Shown here: piece after piece, positions 36,101 through 63,392 of the stretch | How positions within the stretch are numbered: the first letter of the stretch is position 1 | Layout of the letters: the number at the start of each line of letters is the position of its first letter | From: Haliclystus octoradiatus | Lineage: Eukaryota; Cnidaria; Staurozoa; Stauromedusae; Haliclystidae | Length of the DNA: 64,000 nucleotides | Direction: 5' to 3' | Assembly (NCBI GenBank): GCA_916610825.1 | Contig: OU744449.1 | Coordinates: 21,049,344-21,113,343 of the forward strand | Program-made: the position numbers and the translations under genes | Notes under the pieces: model-generated | The model's database searches: none | What the model saw: only the letters and a program-made list of their open reading frames with translations | What the model was told of the DNA's origin: nothing

Positions 36101-36870
36101 ATTAAATTTTTATGAAGGAAATGATTAATATGTCTTGATTAATTGTGCATCGTTTCAATGCGTATTGTGTCTCATGTTCTCCACCGTCTCATGTTCTCCA
36201 AGTTCACTCTCCGCATTTTACAATGATATTCAGCTTAGTCAATTGTTTAATTATTAGTGATCTGAAAGTTTTTATACACAAGGTCCATTATGGACCAACA
36301 CTAATTGCTAGCTCCTTATAATACATTACGTCACAATAGCCACAACCCAGTATTTCAGCAGTCATAGATACACCTTTACATTTCATACACGTCATTTAGC
36401 ACATACACGCCTCCTTGATCTTTAGATCACAATAACAAATCACATCTCATATATCACATACCATATATAACTCTAGATCACAATAAAAAATCACATATCA
36501 TATATCACACAAACCCGACCATATCAATACCCTATAGGACGTATATACGAACGGAGTGCCTTCACTAATGTTACACGCCCCTTTGATCTCCAGATCACAC
36601 AACAAATATGTATCCCAAAAACTTATAATTTATTAATAAATAAAAGACACTTGTTTCTCTTCGGGATATATATTTTCAGCTAAATAAAACGTTTTCACTT
36701 TCAGTAATATACCAATGAAAACAAGACAATAGAAATTGTACGAACTACAGTTACAGAACAATAAGAAATCAAGATGCGTAACGCGATAAACATAAAATAT
36801 AAAAGGTAGAAATCACTTTATTTTCTGTACAGTGATGCCTAAAATGTTGACTATATCCTATATCCATATA
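33110..36870. other. No recognisable gene
   Basis: AT-rich. Short imperfect direct repeats with TAGATCACAATA occur at 36420-36500. A 93-codon minus-strand frame (34363-34644) has no family signal or splice support. Confidence 0.5.
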
Positions 36871-38299
36871 CAGTCAAACCTGTTATAACAGTCATCTCTA
36901 TACGGCTGCCATGTGTCCAAAGTGGTCACTCTAGCAATGTCTTGATATAGTATATTATATTGAATCAAAGACTGATGAGATTGGCTGCAATTTTGATAAT
37001 TTACTCATTTTTAGTTCCCTGTTTGATTTGAGCAGACAAAGGAAGATTGTATAAAGAAATATATTTCCTCCACTTTCCTCCACTAAAATTTGCAAAATTC
37101 CTCAACCATTAACTTTCCTTTCATTAATAATGCTCACTAAACTTTCGTAACTTTGAATGCAATTGAGTAAAATTGTAGGTTTCACAATATGTGTTTGGCA
37201 GACCTTCATATTATCCCTACGAAAAACATGTCAGGAGCTCATGAACAGCCCATGAACAGTTCATGAACGTTTAATGGCCTCAATTTTTCATGAACTGTTC
37301 ATGAACTGCCCGTGAAGGTTCATGAACTGTTCATGAATTGCCGTGAAGGTTCATGAACTGTTCATAAACTTCTGAATTGTTTTTCGCAGGGGATCTATCA
37401 AATCTGTTATATAATAATCTTACTTGGGAAAAAAGTTCATAAATGTTAAATGGCCTGGGTTTATTAAGATTTCATGAGTATTGAAATGTTAATGAACAGT
37501 TTATGTACATTCGAATGTTAATGAACTGTTCATGAATAACCAAATGTTAATGAACAGTTCATGAACTGCTTATGATTCATGAGCTTCTCACAAACCTCAT
37601 GAACCATTCATTTACATTTGAATATTCATGAACTGTTCATTAACATTTGATTATTCATGGACTGTTCATGAACATTTAAATATTCATGGATAAATTATAA
37701 ATCAGTTTAGCAGTTTATGAACTGCTCATAAATTGTTCATGAAACTTCTGCCAATTAATATTTCTGAACTATTTTCCCAAGGGAGATTAATTATTATATA
37801 ACAGATTTGTTATATCCAATGCGAAAGAAGGTTCAGGAGTTCATGAAAAATTCATAAACAGTCAATGAACATTCACGGACAGTTAAGGACAAGTTCATGA
37901 AAATTTGAGGTCATTTAACGTTCATGAGCTGTTCATGAACTGCTCATGAACTCCTGAACTGTTTATCGCTCGGATATTATGAAGGAATACGAAACACATG
38001 ATGTGAACCCTACAGTTTTACTCACTTGCATTCAAAGTTACGGAAATATGTTGACGATTATTGATGAAAAGAAAGTTAATGTTTGGGGAATTTTGCAAAT
38101 TTTAATTGTGGAGCTAACTATTTTCTTCGTACAAGTTTATTTTGTTTGCTCAGACAAAAGAACTAGAAAAAGAGCAATTCATCCAAACTGCATCCAACCT
38201 CATCATTCTTTGATTCAATAGAATATACTATTTTAAGACATTGCAAGAGTGACCACTTTGGACACTGTATATAGATGACTGTTATAACACGTTTGACTG
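36871..38299. mobile_element. Pogo-like fold-back MITE
   Basis: Ends CAGTCAAAC(C/G)TGTTATAACAG, flanked by TA on both sides (36869-36870, 38300-38301). The inverted arms are about 330 bp each with moderate divergence. The CAGT start, TA target and TTATAAC motif fit pogo/Tigger elements. An 80-codon frame in the right arm is incidental. Confidence 0.85.
37220..37960. repeat. Palindromic minisatellite core (GTTCATGAAC family)
   Basis: Many degenerate repeats of GTTCATGAAC and GTTAATGAAC, each self-complementary, between the two arms of the MITE. It could form a cruciform or large RNA hairpin. Confidence 0.9.
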
Positions 38300-38301
38300 T
38301 A

Positions 38302-40664
38302 TATTGATATAAGATATATTTAACATTTTGGGCATAAACTTTAGGTGGAGCTCCTGTGTTTATTTTCATTCCATGGTTAAATTCTTAACACGAACGACTG
38401 GGTAACTGTAGTCTATGCTATACGTAGTTACAATGATGTCCTGTCGAGGAGTAATTACGTTATTAGTTCTTTAGTTTAACTTTATTTAACATCTTTAATG
38501 GATATCTTTTTCTGTTGTTTTTCTGCGGGTTGCGTACTTTACCTTATCCTGTACCGAGCATACGCACATTTTGTGGGCGCGCTCTTTTGTGTTTTTGTTA
38601 AAATCTAATTTGAACATGTTCAAACCATTAGCGTTTTACTTCAGTTTACAGCACATTTAGTATAACTTTATGATTCTCATAGGTTGCACTACATACTTTA
38701 TACTTGCAGTTTATTTCTCCTTAATATCTGGAAGAAATGTATGTGTTTTTAACTCCGAAAAACCATAGCAAGCAAATTTTAGAATCTTGATATTTTGAAC
38801 TAAATTGAGGTTGATATAGCTAGATAAGAGACTTAATCAAAAGGACAATTTGGATATTTACGTGAAATTTCGGCTTCGTGATGATAAGAAATATGGATCT
38901 ATCTTGGAGTTTAAAAAAATTACCTTGCATTATCTGTTACAAATCTAGCATTAAAATAAAGAAATTAACAAGGTTTAGTACATGTTGATTCTTAAAAATC
39001 ACATGCAGCGGTGATTGATTCGGTTAATGTCTTGAAACTTACTATACGCGAAGCTGAAAATTCTACTCTTTCAAATGATGTGCGTTCGGCTGGATATATT
39101 TATTGTGGGATTGTTCCGAAATATACTTAAATTAATATTTGTGGATTTACCTTAGTATTGAAATTAGAGTAACAAATAAAAAATGGAAAAGCTTTGACAA
39201 ACATTGCAGCGCTCAATTTCAATTCTGAAAATTATAAAGTAAGTAGTATGTCTTAATAGATTCTATTGACTTGATAAATTGATGTTAACCCGTTTTGGCT
39301 AAAAAGAAAGACCACGCTTTGCTTAATTCAATATTTAGTATAATAAATACATGTCTTTTCGTAAATATTTTGGTCAGAAAGCGCCACCCGGGAGGTCCAT
39401 GTCGCTTTGTTCGCAACCCGTCAGGCCTATCATAAAATCGTAACAGCTAATTTCTGTCAAATATAAGTGCGATCATGAGCATTCCTAGGCATTTGCCTAA
39501 AACTATCTATTGTGTATAATAATGTATATATCTAGTGTTATTTTCTGAATGAGATAAATAAAGTATTTACATGATCTATACTGCTAGTGGGATGCTAAAA
39601 CATAATGAATATCATTTTCTACTGACTATGTATATGTTTATCTCTTTTTTCCATGTCGATTTGTGAATCTTCGTACATAGCCTCGTTTTGGTAATTTGAT
39701 ACATAGTGACAGTAGAGCAATTTTAAGCACATTAAATGAGCTAAATGATTCAAGGATACTATTTATGATGGTATTTCTTCAAATTAAATCACATGATTTC
39801 ACAGAAACTTGACAGCCTCGCCTTCATGTTTCTACTGGAAATGCCATTAAGCAAATTGCGAAATTAAGGAATTTTGCATACTCCGATTTCAGAACAGTTT
39901 GGATATGTTGCTAAGCATAAAATTTGAACCTAGAATTGTTGAAAAATGCTTCTGTTGCAGTTTGCGTGAGGTTAAGGTTTATATTGGTTTAAAATGACTG
40001 TACAATACGGGATTATGCACAAATAGATAATAAGAGCTTTTATTGGACGGAAGAAAGGGAGGCAATCGACAGTTAAGTTATATTCTAAAATATCATGAAG
40101 GTTTTCTGGGTTCTGATCAGTCGAAAGAGCGTTATGAAATCCCAGGGAAAGCATGGCTCCGATAACCGGGTAAAAGCGCTAGCTTTAATGGTTTGATCCA
40201 TGATAAAATGCAGAAATTATAACTATCCAATTACAATCCAATGAGCATTTCAATTATGGCAACGGTCAACAGAACGATATTTAGGTAAAGATATTTTATT
40301 TTATTGAGAGGTGTGGAAATAAGTTATTTAATAGTCGTGCTGAATGCAAAATAAAAACACAGAATGAAACACAATTAAGGCAAAATAGGTTACGTTGTTT
40401 CAAAGTAAACTTAAAATTTTAATGACAATTAGTGTTTAAATTTCCTAGAGCACTATTGTACAATATATATTACAGAAGCACTTACATGTCTTTCTTTATT
40501 CAACAATATCTATCTTGTTGTTGTTGTGGAAATCCCTTTGCTTGATTTATGGAATGGAGCTGAATTTTATATTCGTGAATTGAAAATTCGCCTTTGAATG
40601 AGATTCCGCCATTATTTATTTATTTTAGAAAAGGATTACGACACGCGTGCAAATGTTTATATTA
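38302..40664. other. No recognisable gene
   Basis: AT-rich intergenic sequence. No coding, TIR or RNA structure was found. Confidence 0.5.
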
Positions 40665-40839
40665 CTGCACGGCAGCCCTGTTTGGGTTCTCTGATATACC
40701 AACAGGCGGATAGCAGGGAGCAACGAGAAAGTATCAGAAAAACAAGAGTCCACAGGGAAAGTGTTTTTTCAGCTTTCGAGTGTTTCCCAAAATCTCAAGT
40801 GTTGGTATCAGAGAACCCAAACAGAAGGCTGCCGTGCAG
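40665..40839. mobile_element. Short hairpin MITE, 175 bp
   Basis: Inverted ends CTGCACGGCAGCC... of about 37 bp (with a GTTTGGGTTCTCTGATA block) flanked by TA. Too short to assign a superfamily. Confidence 0.8.
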
Positions 40840-41029
40840 TAGCATATTAAACATATTTTTACTATTTTTAAACAAAATTAGCATAAAAGATTTTACTGAT
40901 TAGATCAATTTTCTCCAATAAATCTTCACTTCTTCGTCATGCTTTGGCTTTCTTCGAATCACAGATCAGAGTTATACTTTCGAACCACTTTCGATTCTTT
41001 AATAACGTTAATATAATAACATAATTTAT

Positions 41030-42770
41030 TTAATATTTTTAATAGCATTGCTGAGACGGTGATATCAAAGCTGCATACGAAAGGTGCGTGTGGACCATAG
41101 ACTTACATAGACTGCTGATTCCATTGCCAAACTTCATGGAAAACACATAGCGACCAGGGGCATCCATAATGGCTGACGCAAGGTACCAAAACAGAGGGTT
41201 GAAAACCGCGAAATTTCAAGCCAGATTTTGAGCAATTTTTGTTTCTAAATGAAACAGGATTTTTATTTATAAAAGAGTTATTTATGACTGCCAATTTCAA
41301 GTTGCATCATACATGAGTTGAAAATTCTATTTTTTAATCGCATTTGAAGGTAAATAGTATTTTTTTTTCAATTTTTATATTTCCTTGTCTCTCGGTGTGA
41401 TTTCAAATTATTCATAAATGTTTGAAAATAATTGTGATCCTATGAACAAATCTCACTTCGCTGGCAGGAAAATCCTATTTAAACTATCTTTCTATGACAA
41501 TGAGAACATATTGCTTGGAGTTTAGATTACAAAAGAGTTTATAGGAGAGATCAAATAATTTTGAAAATGTCAATGAGAAAAGCGCTAAAATAAGTCCTTT
41601 GCGTCAGCCATCTTTGTTCGCCATGCTGCACATTTTCGTCAGCAGTCTATGTAAATCTATGGTGTGGACCATCAGGATTAGATGCTGATGGCTGGCGACA
41701 TATGCTTCTGCCTAAATGTTTTGGTCTGGTAGGCTTGGGTTTACGTTCATCTATAGCTTGATTTGCACAATTACTTTGTACGAGAGACGCTTTCACTGAA
41801 TATTCACAAGGAAAATCATTCTCGAATTTAGGGGCATATTCAGCATGTCGACTCATCCCTTTAGATAAGAATCCAGGTGTTAGACCAATTTAAATTGGAG
41901 AAGTTTTAAGAAGAATAATTGGTAAAGGTATTGTATCAGTGATCAAACAAGAGATTGTTCAAAGTGCAGGAAGTCTTAAACTTTGTGCTGGCCAACAAGC
42001 TGGATGTAAGGCAGCAATTCATTCAATGGTTGCTATATTTTTGGAAGAAGATACAGATGGTATATTACTTGTGGATGCATCAAATGCTTTTAACAGTTGA
42101 AACATAAAGGCATTTCTACACAACATTGGCCTTCTATGTCTTTCAATGGCTATATATATGTCCGAAATTGCTATATAAGGTCTTCAGGATTATTTGTCAC
42201 TGGAGGGTATAAAATTGAAACGACTGAAAGTACGACTAAAGAAAATGCAATGGCAATTTATGCCATTGGTATAACACCAATGCTGGGTTTGATACGACCA
42301 AAAAATTGGAATCAAAATTTAAGACATATGCCTTTTGCCGATGAGCTTGGTGGCTCAGGAAAATTCCAGATGTCGAGAGAATGGTGGGAAAACGTAATAT
42401 AATTTGAACCAAAGGCTGCCTACTATCCAAATGCGAGAATTCCTGTTTAATTTTTAAGTCAAAGAACTCAGAAGCAAAAGCTAGATCATATTTTGAATGA
42501 ACATGGGTGGAAATATCATCAAGTCGTAGAAAATATCTCGGTAGTTCTATAGGTACTGAAGGATATGAAAAATTAACAAAGGAATTGATACAACAACAAA
42601 GAGAAACCAGTTTATACGGTTATCAGGAATTGCAAGAAGTGAGCCTCAAGCAGAATATGCTGCCTTTGTTGGAAGCTTCAGAAACAGATTATCATATTCA
42701 ATCAGAACAATCCCTTATAAGATAGCAATCTGAAAGAACTTGACAATTTTATAAAAACGTATTTCTCCAT
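41030..42770 (+). pseudogene. Retroelement reverse transcriptase pseudogene, split by a MITE
   Basis: Frames interrupted by stops carry L-H-T-K-G-A-C before the MITE and S-G-L-D-A-D-G-W after it, then P-L-D-K-N-P-G-V-R-P-I, G-E-V-L-R-R-I-I-G-K, L-L-V-D-A-S-N-A-F-N, Y-Y-P-N-A-R and R-R-K-Y-L-G-S-S-I-G. This motif set belongs to an RT family widespread in invertebrate genomes (D-A-S-N-A-F-N catalytic block). The Y-A-D-D box is degraded (F-A-D-E). Confidence 0.85.
41096..41661. mobile_element. P-element-like MITE, 566 bp
   Basis: Inverted ends CATAGACTTACATAGACTGC (one mismatch) flanked by the 8-bp direct repeat GTGTGGAC (41088-41095, 41662-41669). Eight-base duplications resembling GTCYGGAC and ends starting CA are features of P elements. 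Subterminal ATGGCTGACGCAA is also inverted near the right end. Confidence 0.8.
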
Positions 42771-43230
42771 GCCATTACGACAGAAAGGTTGCCCAAAAAT
42801 CATCTTGTTTAACTAGATTGAGGCATTCTGTTGATGATCAGACACAAATAAAACTGTTCAATGCCTTCTTAATGCCACACTTTACTTATGCGGATGCTTT
42901 GTTATCCAGTTTATCGAAATCTTCACAAGAAAGCCTTGATCGTGCCCTCTGCAGATCAGTCAAACATGTATTTTGACTATCGTTTAAAACATCATCAGTA
43001 CAATTCTATGGCATCTTGGGATTGAATTATACTACCCTGAGGCAGAACAGCCTCCTTGCAGCCGTAACAATCTGTTGGGGATATAAACATGGCTTGGCCC
43101 CTAATTACATCGGACAAATTTTAGATATCCTATCTCACAGTAGAAAAGAGTATCCAATCGTGGTGACATCAAAGTATGTTCGTGTAGAACAAGTTTTGGC
43201 AAGAAATCTACCAACTGTACGGTAGCACCG
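42770..43230 (+). pseudogene. LINE RT 3'-end fragment
   Basis: Frames with M-P-H-F-T-Y-A-D-A-L, S-L-S-K-S-S-Q-E-S-L-D-R-A, L-G-L-N-Y-T-T-L-R-Q and K-H-G-L-A-P-N-Y-I. This is the conserved C-terminal end of CR1/Jockey-type LINE RTs. Stops and frameshifts are present. Confidence 0.75.
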
Positions 43231-43422
43231 TTATACAACATACTTTCCGATAAATTTGGCATAGACAAAATTGAGAAAAAAATAGCATTTTCGATCCCAG
43301 CTTAAGAATATTGACTTAGCATCATTATTACGATATAAGTGGATTATATAGCTTTATAAAAAAATATTAAAAAAAAAAATTATATATATATATATTAGTA
43401 GATCAAAGATCACGAGTTTATT

Positions 43423-43463
43423 CCGTTACTCTGAGTTTCGCGTAAAGACGCTCTTCAGACGGT
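43423..43463 (-). ncRNA. Hammerhead ribozyme, copy 1
   Basis: The most intact copy. Stem I ACCGU pairs with ACGG after the core; CUGAAGA; a perfect 4-bp stem II GCGU with loop CUUU and ACGC; GAA; stem III ACU-CAG-AGU closing A15.1-U16.1; H17 is A. Every conserved hammerhead position (C3, U4, G5, A6, G8, A9, G12, A13, A14) is satisfied. Confidence 0.85.
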
Positions 43464-43517
43464 TTTATTAAAAAAAACTTATAAGATTTTTATTTTTTTA
43501 TAAGATTTTTTAATAAA

Positions 43518-43558
43518 ACCGTCTGAAGAGCGTCTTTACGCGAAACTTAGAGTAACGA
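43518..43558 (+). ncRNA. Hammerhead ribozyme, copy 2
   Basis: Inverted partner of copy 1 with the same core and stem II. Stem III loop is UAG. The 3' strand of stem I reads ACGA instead of ACGG, losing one pair. Confidence 0.75.
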
Positions 43559-44100
43559 AATAAACTCGTGATCTTTGATCTACTATTTATATTGGTCTGC
43601 TTTTAGCATTGAGCACTCAAATTGATGTTTTGCCCACACAATTACTTTATATATATATATTTATAGTTTATAAGTTTATTATTAATATTACTTATGTCAT
43701 TTTACACGCCTTGATTTTTAATAAAACATGCCATCTATGGCAACTGTATCTAATCAACAGTTAAAATCGAGTTTAAATAAATTGTATGATGATGAATGAA
43801 TGATGAACACGAAGAAGTTGTGAGACACTCAGGAAGCTAAAAATCACTCACTCAGATAAATCGCTTTAATCATGAATCTAAATGCTGATAACAATTAGTG
43901 TATTTTTAAGATGACCTGCTGCGTTGGCCATAACACTGTACAGCTGTTCATGTTTTACCATCGAATTTAGGTTAGTAATATCTATATCAAAATTTTGTCA
44001 ACTATGGAGTACAATATTAATATATATATATAATGTATTGCGATATCCTCATTGGTGCAAAACATCAATAGAGTGTTCGATGCAGATATGCACAACTGTA

Positions 44101-44207
44101 TAGAAATAAATTCAAAGACTAGACGTCGTCTCCTAGCCATCTGATGAGCACTATAACGCGAAACTCTGAGTAACGGAGACAACGTCTAGTATTTGAATTT
44201 ATTTCTA
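44101..44207 (+). ncRNA. Hammerhead ribozyme, copy 3, with long palindromic stem I
   Basis: The core at about 44137-44175 has the canonical CUGAUGA, GAA and stem III ACU-CUG-AGU followed by A. Stem II has decayed (only G-C and C-G pair). The flanks (44101-44132 and 44174-44207) are near-perfect inverted repeats of about 32 bp, which would extend stem I past a small internal loop, as in natural hammerheads with tertiary contacts. Confidence 0.65.
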
Positions 44208-46009
44208 ATACATAGCCATATATTTATGTTCATTAATAATAAATCTTGTTAAACGTGCATAAAAGAGGTAGTAATATGAACCTGATTAAGAATGTTCCTA
44301 TTTTTATATCCATTGAAAAGTTGCGATCATTTATTGAACTTTTGGTGATCGATAATTAACTGTGCTATACGCTCTAAACGACCAATACTTTTAAAAGCAA
44401 TCCATTATCAATTCTGCGTAATTGCAAGAGAAAAGGTCGTGTAGTCTTCTAGAAGGATGGCTAATGATTTAGATACATTGATGTTAAACAAAGATGGAGT
44501 CATAAGAGTAGATCATACTTGACAACTTCGCTTTAACTTTCATGGTCCCTCCTTAACTCACGGTGTTAATTGAAAGGTTTGAATTTTCAAGCAAAAGTCT
44601 ACATCTATAACAGAAGATTTTGAAATTTTGAATAAAATATTGAAATGCATTTTTCAATAGGGACAACTAGTCATATAAAACGGGATTTACTAAACTATTT
44701 TCCGATCATAATATTGCTTGTTATTATCATTGTATATGTCATGATTTCATTTTCGAGAATTCTAAAGCAGCTATGACATAATAATGGATGAATAGGGTGA
44801 AGATGTACTACTATAGGGGATTATGGGCATATCAATAACGATTACAACATAAAAGCTAACAACGGATTGAAGTAATCATTTCATAATTTACCTGGATGAC
44901 GTTGAAGTTCAGAATTGCTAAACAATTCACTATTTTCACAATAAGAACCATAATTTCTTTTGGAAAATGAAATGACAAATCAAATACGATATCTACCACA
45001 TGTCATATTAATTTAACTAATAGCTATTATCCTCTTCTATCACTCTCTGATCAATCGCTAGTAAAGTTTCGATCGCTTTTGTTATTATACATAGAAGAAA
45101 ACAAAATCTAAAGAAAGGATTCATGTTGATAGCAGGTACATGGTTTAATGCACTCCATAGGGTGAACCAATTAATGTTAGTTAATTGAAATTTTTTCTAA
45201 TGTCTGGGATTGGCTGATTTGTGGTCATGTGAGGGAAATAGATCAGTTATTCTCCTCGGAGAGCGGTGAATAAATTGTTTTTCATCACTCGCATAGCAGC
45301 TACATTCTAAGTTCTTCGTAGCAACTATAGCAAGACAACAAAGTACATAGCGATTTTCTATTAGTTCAGTGCTTGAAAATGAGATGGGTAAATTAAATAC
45401 TTCTTTTATATAGCAAACAATGCAAGTAGGTTTGCTTTTAGCAACTTTACGGAATTTGTACAGGGAAAGTAAGAAGAATACTCTCCTACTGCAAAAGAAT
45501 AACAGAAAAACACAAACAGAAATATATGTTGGATAGCCTCTACCTCCTGTTACACTATTCTACCCTCAGCTTAACGCAGGGGATTTAACAGGAGCAATCG
45601 TACAAACAAACCTTTTTATCAACGCAAAATAGGATGTTATTTATTGACGCTCTTGCAGTCATATCTGTTAATCTAATAGAATGTAAATGAAATTCTGAAA
45701 CAGATTTATTATAGATGCTTGCAGTTCTGTTTACATGCAAGTAACGAGGGTTATATGGAGAAACATTATGCATGAGTGAGCGTCATCTCGCAAGATTATG
45801 GGTGAGCTTGCAATCTCAACGTGCATGTCGACATACAGAATTCCAATCAAACTTCACATTACAACAAAGCCGCGTTGAATCAGTTTTTGAACAAAAAATA
45901 AGCACGTATAGCGTACTGTATTGTACTGTACTGTATGGCGTATATCCTGACATATGCGATCGATATGTGGGTGAAGCCATCACCATGGTACCAGGCTGTA
46001 AGTCAACTA
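44208..46009. other. No recognisable gene
   Basis: AT-rich. Short degenerate TACTGTACTG repeats lie at 45915-45940. Open frames are short and overlap on both strands. Confidence 0.5.
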
Positions 46010-46530
46010 AGTTGTTCAAACTTTGAATAACATAACCAGGATAAATTTTAAACGTCTGATATCTAAGGATTCAAGGCCAAGCATTTCCAGACGATCTTCG
46101 TATGATGTGTACCTGGTGTGTGATCTTTGACACAAAATCCGTGTAAATTTACGTTGAATCTTTTCAATGGTGGTAATATCTTTGTGACATCCAACGGTGA
46201 AGATAGAGTGCCATTTCCCGATACTTGTTGCGTGTTCTATTGGAAAGGAAGGATTTAATCCAATTTAATAGTTCAAAGGAAATATCGTAAGCTATTAGTT
46301 TATGTAATAATTCCTCGTGAGACACCGTGTCGAAAGCTTTGCTGAAATCAACGTAGATTTCATCAACGCGAAGTCTATTATTTACAGAAAATGTCCAATC
46401 GTGTAAGGTCTCTAAAAGCTGGATGCAAGTAGAGCGAAGTGATGATAAAAGTCCAAATTGATGACGTGTTATGGGATTGTATTTCCTTAGAAAATCCAGG
46501 ATTCGTTTGCATTTGTGTATTAGTCAACCG
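46010..46530 (-). pseudogene. LINE (CR1/Jockey-like) RT fragment
   Basis: Minus strand, frames broken: Y-V-D-F-S-K-A-F-D-T-V-S-H-E-E-L-L and L-L-N-W-I-K-S-F-L-S-N-R-T-Q (RT motif A and after), then, after a deletion of the palm, I-E-K-I-Q-R-K-F-T-R-I-L and R-L-E-M-L-G-L-E-S-L-D-I-R-R from the C-terminal end. Inactive. Confidence 0.85.
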
Positions 46531-46605
46531 CGTTACCCATGGTTGAATAAATTTTTCCTTCATATTTCATCATCTCTAATTTTCCCGCTGCTGCTAAATC
46601 ATCAG

Positions 46606-46806
46606 CAAATGAAATATGATTTAACTATTTTTCATCCGGATCTGGCTGGATCGACCCAAGAAGTGGGATTAATACTATCGCATAGACGACAAATTAAGCA
46701 TATAACTTCTTCATTAGCCCAAACTTCATGTGAACCTGAAAAACAATGTGACCTGCATGCATATCCTAATTTAGCAACATCTTGTGATCAACTGAAGGAC
46801 ATGTGA
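46606..46806 (+). CDS. Possible terminal exon, unknown product
   Basis: Acceptor AAATCATCAG after a pyrimidine-rich stretch, then 66 codons in phase 0 to TGA. It includes H-P-D-L-A-G-S-T-Q-E-V-G and a cysteine-bearing end (Q-T-S-C-E-P-E-K-Q-C-D-L). No upstream partner exon was found, so this may be chance or a fragment carried by the neighbouring LINE. Confidence 0.25.
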   Translation, partial: QMKYDLTIFHPDLAGSTQEVGLILSHRRQIKHITSSLAQTSCEPEKQCDLHAYPNLATSCDQLKDM

Positions 46807-47472
46807 CCATTAGTGTAGAATAATATTATAATTATTGCCGTAATTTCGTGAATTATTATTTCGTAGTCCTGATGTCATTCATGCCGTATTAACATACACC
46901 GCAACACCCAGCAACACTCAGCAACAACATAAATCCCAGATGTGAGAATGCAGTGTAGTCTAATAGCTTGCATAAATCGTATTCTAAATGTTTGTATTTG
47001 GCGTTTAAAGCGAATTGTATTGCATGAGAGTATATTCTCGGTGACACTTCAACAGTGCTTAAAACGCCATTCGTGCGATTCGAAATACTAGCTGTCTCCA
47101 GCTTCGCCCAATATAATGAAATAGTTATAGAGTACGTACTTTATGGGAGGTAGCGATAATTGAGCTTGAATTAAAACATCAATTTGATAGGCGTGGTTAA
47201 ATATATATATATATTAATTAATCAAAATTAATATTGCAAAAGTCATACACATACAAAAGTCACAGGCATACAGGTATGTGTAATGTGTATATACACGACA
47301 GTAGCTAACAATTAGAGTTAAGTGAAGTCTAGTAGCAAAAACCATTACAATATACATATTATCCATATCATTATGGGCATCAATAAAATGTTTAGTTAAG
47401 TTTATTAGGAAATGTTAAAGAATATCTGATAACTTATGGCATTGGAAGTATTCAAGAAATAAAAACGATTAA
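46807..47472. other. Intergenic region downstream of the channel gene
   Basis: AT-rich with short ATATAT runs. No gene was found. Confidence 0.5.
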
Positions 47473-47478
47473 TTTATT
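47473..47478 (-). terminator. Candidate polyadenylation signal of the channel gene
   Basis: AATAAA on the minus strand about 220 bp after the stop codon at 47698. In such AT-rich DNA this hexamer can occur by chance. Confidence 0.4.
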
Positions 47479-47697
47479 ATTCTGTCGTCGAAATAAAAGT
47501 GTATCATCAATTTAAGCAATTTGATGAGAGATAAATTGAATAAAAGTAAATTTTCAGTCTAATAAGTAATAATTATTGGTCAAAAGATAGTATTCAAATT
47601 TCTAAGTTATATGTGTATTGTGTAGTGTGATTCATACCCGGATTAATATGAAATCTAAGTTAAAGAAGTTTAAATGGTCCATCTGAATTGAAACTCA

Positions 47698-63392
<15,695 letters not shown>

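Larger units (their letters stand above)
43397..43584. mobile_element. Palindromic element carrying two hammerhead motifs
   Basis: Two near-identical inverted arms of about 85 bp separated by a short AT-rich spacer. Each arm contains one hammerhead motif, and both read outward from the centre. (TA)n tracts flank the left side. No protein coding is present. Confidence 0.85.

Noticed and set aside
37979..38221. 80-codon plus-strand frame
   Set aside because: It lies within the right arm of the pogo-like MITE and reflects the inverted repeat.
45772..46026. Overlapping open frames on both strands
   Set aside because: No codon or domain signal; the region contains simple TACTG repeats.
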